Part shown: positions 12,713 through 14,742 of the stretch, piece by piece
Numbering within the stretch: position 1 is the first letter of the stretch
How the letters are laid out: the number at the start of each line of letters is the position of its first letter
DNA from: JANMMJ01 sp964543235
GTDB taxonomy: Bacteria; Pseudomonadota; Alphaproteobacteria; Rhizobiales; Aestuariivirgaceae
Assembly (NCBI GenBank): GCA_964543235.1
Contig: CAZIXE010000085.1
Span: 1-14,742 of the forward strand
Direction of reading: 5' to 3'
DNA length: 14,742 nt
Notes under the pieces: model-generated
Database searches by the model: none
What the model was told of the DNA's origin: nothing
The model's input: the letters and a program-made list of their open reading frames with translations, nothing else
Position numbers and translations under genes: made by a program

Positions 12713-14742
12713 TCAGGGACTCCGCATGCGGATCAGGGCGTCAACAGCGACCGCGCCGTCGGGCAGAACGAGGAGGGGGTTGATATCGGCTTCGGCAATA
12801 TCTCCCGGATAGGCGGCAGCGAAGGCGGCGACGGCCGCGATGGCACCGATGACCGCACGCTGATCGCCGGACCTGCCGCGGAAGCCTTCGACGAGCCTCC
12901 AGACCTTGAGCTTCCTCACCTCGCGCTCGATTTCGGCGCGAGTCGTCGGGAGCAGCAGGGTGACGCTGTCCTTCAGCAGTTCCGTGAGAACACCGCCGGC
13001 GCCGATCACCAGGGCGAGGCCGAACTGCGCATCCTCCTTGAGGCCGATGATGAGTTCGGCGACGGCACCAGTCACCATCGTCTCGACCAGCACTTCGGGT
13101 GCCAGCGCGCCCAAGCGCATGGCGGCGGCTCTCACTTCGTCATCAGAACGCAGATTGAGGGCGACGCCGCCGGCCTCGGTCTTGTGGGCGATGGCGGCGG
13201 ATGACACTTTCAGCGTGACGGGATAGCCCAGTTCGCGAGCCACGCCGACCGCATCCTCTGCCCTGCACACGCTGCCCCCGGGGACAGCGAGGCCGTGCCG
13301 GCTGAGCAGCAGCTTGGCCTCATGCTCGATCAGGGTGCGGACGGCGCCACCGGACCGTGCGACCGGTGCGAGGACGGGCGGCACGTCGCGCCGGGCCCAG
13401 TTGCGGCCGATCAAGGCGGCGGCCTCAAAGGCGGCGAGGGCATCGTCCAAGCCCATCATGGGGGCGACGCCGTGGGCTGCCATCTCAGAGGCGAGGTCGA
13501 GCGGCAGGCACTCGGGCAGCGAGGCGACCATAGCAGCGCGGGCTTTCGTGGCATCGGCGGCATTGATCAGAGCCTTTGCCGTGACGAGCCAGGTGTCTGG
13601 GCGCATCTTCGGATTGGTCGGGATGTCGAGGATCAGCATGGCGACATCGTAACCGCCGGCCAGCACGGAAGAGAACGTGGCGGTGAGCTTCGCCTCGTCG
13701 TTCCAGATGAAGGTGTGATAGTCGAGCGGGTTGTCGATCGCGACGTATTCATTGAGGGTCGCGGCGACTTTCGGTGCGGTGCAGCTGTCGAAGGGGGGAA
13801 ATCGCACATCCCTGCCCAGCGCCATGTCGGCCACGAGGGCGGCCTCGCCGCCGGAGCAACTCATGGAGACGAGGCGATTGTCCTTCAGAGGCCCGTCATG
13901 GTGGAGGAATTTGAGGGTCTCGACGAAGGCGGTCACCGATGTCATGCGGGCGATGCCGTAGCGCTCGAAGAGCGCGTCATAGAGCGTGTCGGCGCCGGCA
14001 AGCGAGGAGGTGTGGCTCATGGTCACCCGTGCACCCTGCTCTGAGCGGCCTGTCTTCAGCGCGACGACAGGCTTTCTGAGATCACGCGCCAGGGCAGCAG
14101 CCCGGGCGAAGGCCGCAACATCGCGCAGGCCCTCGATATGGAGACCAATCGCCGTGATGCGGTCATCAGCGGCGAGCACTTCCAGCATCCGGGCCATGTC
14201 GACATCGGCCTGATTACCGATGGCGAAGATGGCGGCCAGCGGCAGGGCGCGGCGGGTCATGGTGAAGTTGCAGGCAATGTTCCCCGACTGGGTGACGATG
14301 GCGACGCCAGCGTCGCGCGGATCGACACCATGCTCGTCGGGCCAGAGAGCGGCGCGAGCCATGCCGTTGACGAAACCGTAGCAGTTGGGGCCCAAGAGCG
14401 GCATGCCATTCGCGGCAGCAAGAAGCTCATCCTGGAGGTGGTGGTCGCCGGTCTCGGCAAATCCTGAAGCGTAGATGACGGCCCCGCCGCATCCCATTTT
14501 GCTCAGTTGGCGGACGATCTCGATGGTCGGCTCGCGCTTGACGGCAATGAAGGCGGCATCGGGCACACCGTCGATCGCTTCGACGGATCTCACAGTGGCG
14601 ACGCCGCCGAGGTGTGGGCGCCTGGGGTGGACGGCCCAGATCCTCCCCGTGAAACCCAGATCGCGGGTGCGGGCGATGGCGACATCGCACTCGCCGCCGC
14701 CGATGAAGGCGATGGAGGAGGGATGGAGAAGGCGGGTGAGGG
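12713..14742 (-). CDS. Fused acetate--CoA ligase (ADP-forming) family acyl-CoA synthetase (5' end beyond window)
   Basis: Cytoplasmic NDP-forming acyl-CoA synthetase with alpha and beta parts in one chain. It makes an acyl-CoA from an acid, CoA and a nucleotide triphosphate. The frame is open to the window edge (676 codons). The sequence before the GTG at 14593, LLHPSSIAFIGGGECDVAIA, is the conserved CoA-binding domain, so the real start lies outside. Then come LLGPNCYGFVNG and VAIVTQSGN of the succinyl-CoA-synthetase-like part. The loop TMSHTSSLAG carries the likely phosphohistidine (codon at 14012-14014), and SCSGGEAALVADMA follows. The C-terminal ATP-grasp domain begins LIEHEAKLLLSRHGL and contains TLKVSSAAIAHKTEAGGVAL. 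It ends one base before the CaiD-like gene, suggesting activation followed by hydration of an unsaturated acid. The substrate is unknown. Confidence 0.92.
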   Translation of the reverse strand, partial: LTRLLHPSSIAFIGGGECDVAIARTRDLGFTGRIWAVHPRRPHLGGVATVRSVEAIDGVPDAAFIAVKREPTIEIVRQLSKMGCGGAVIYASGFAETGDHHLQDELLAAANGMPLLGPNCYGFVNGMARAALWPDEHGVDPRDAGVAIVTQSGNIACNFTMTRRALPLAAIFAIGNQADVDMARMLEVLAADDRITAIGLHIEGLRDVAAFARAAALARDLRKPVVALKTGRSEQGARVTMSHTSSLAGADTLYDALFERYGIARMTSVTAFVETLKFLHHDGPLKDNRLVSMSCSGGEAALVADMALGRDVRFPPFDSCTAPKVAATLNEYVAIDNPLDYHTFIWNDEAKLTATFSSVLAGGYDVAMLILDIPTNPKMRPDTWLVTAKALINAADATKARAAMVASLPECLPLDLASEMAAHGVAPMMGLDDALAAFEAAALIGRNWARRDVPPVLAPVARSGGAVRTLIEHEAKLLLSRHGLAVPGGSVCRAEDAVGVARELGYPVTLKVSSAAIAHKTEAGGVALNLRSDDEVRAAAMRLGALAPEVLVETMVTGAVAELIIGLKEDAQFGLALVIGAGGVLTELLKDSVTLLLPTTRAEIEREVRKLKVWRLVEGFRGRSGDQRAVIGAIAAVAAFAAAYPGDIAEADINPLLVLPDGAVAVDALIRMRSP

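Noticed and set aside
11395..12783. Plus-strand open frame of 462 codons crossing the LysR, small-gene and hydratase regions
   Set aside because: It crosses a promoter region and three better-supported genes and has no recognisable domain.

Overview
The window looks like chromosomal DNA from an alphaproteobacterium, most likely of the Hyphomicrobiales (Rhizobiales). The basis is GC-rich coding sequence with G/C-ending codons, tightly packed genes with 0-10 bp junctions, and protein styles typical of that group: LivH/LivM, a GcvA-type LysR regulator, a PuuB/OrdL-like oxidoreductase, and a NirK-NirV-NsrR cluster. This taxonomic call is inference. No RNA genes, insertion sequences, CRISPR arrays or attachment sites were seen. 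No stretch over 300 bases lacks a gene; the longest gap is about 167 bp (1922-2088).

Layout. Positions 1-1921 (minus) hold livM (its 3' end lies off the window) and livH, the two permeases of a branched-chain amino acid ABC transporter. Positions 2089-4038 (plus) hold a small secreted lytic transglycosylase and a protein made almost entirely of RTX calcium-binding repeats. Positions 4063-5274 (minus) hold a class I aminotransferase of the aspartate/aromatic type. Positions 5351-5710 (plus) hold a small lipoprotein.

Positions 5717-8141 (minus) form a nitrite-respiration module transcribed nsrR, nirK, nirV. It comprises an NO-sensing Rrf2-family repressor, a class I copper nitrite reductase with all copper ligands and a Tat signal, and the NirV partner with an FGE-like fold. 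The 98 bp between nsrR and nirK contain an FNR/NnrR-type box and, about 25 bp downstream of it, an almost perfect NsrR-type operator over the probable -10 region. This implies activation under low oxygen or NO and release from repression by NO.

Positions 8187-10024 (minus) hold a DadA/PuuB-type FAD oxidoreductase translationally coupled (GTGA) to a RimJ/RimL-type acetyltransferase. Positions 10180-10713 (plus) hold a membrane-anchored SRPBCC protein. It converges with a GcvA-like LysR regulator (10723-11640, minus) on a shared hairpin terminator whose arms contain both stop codons. A 60-residue small protein (11753-11935, plus) diverges from the LysR gene and ends in stop codons that overlap those of the next gene. 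Positions 11932-14742 (minus) hold a CaiD-like enoyl-CoA hydratase directly behind a fused NDP-forming acyl-CoA synthetase whose 5' end lies off the window.

Functionally this is a run of small metabolic and regulatory units. The best-supported integrated unit is nsrR-nirK-nirV with its promoter. I did not find a wholly novel defence or mobile system. The least explained items are NirV, the 60-residue protein beside the LysR gene, the repeat-only RTX protein and the layered dyads upstream of nsrR.
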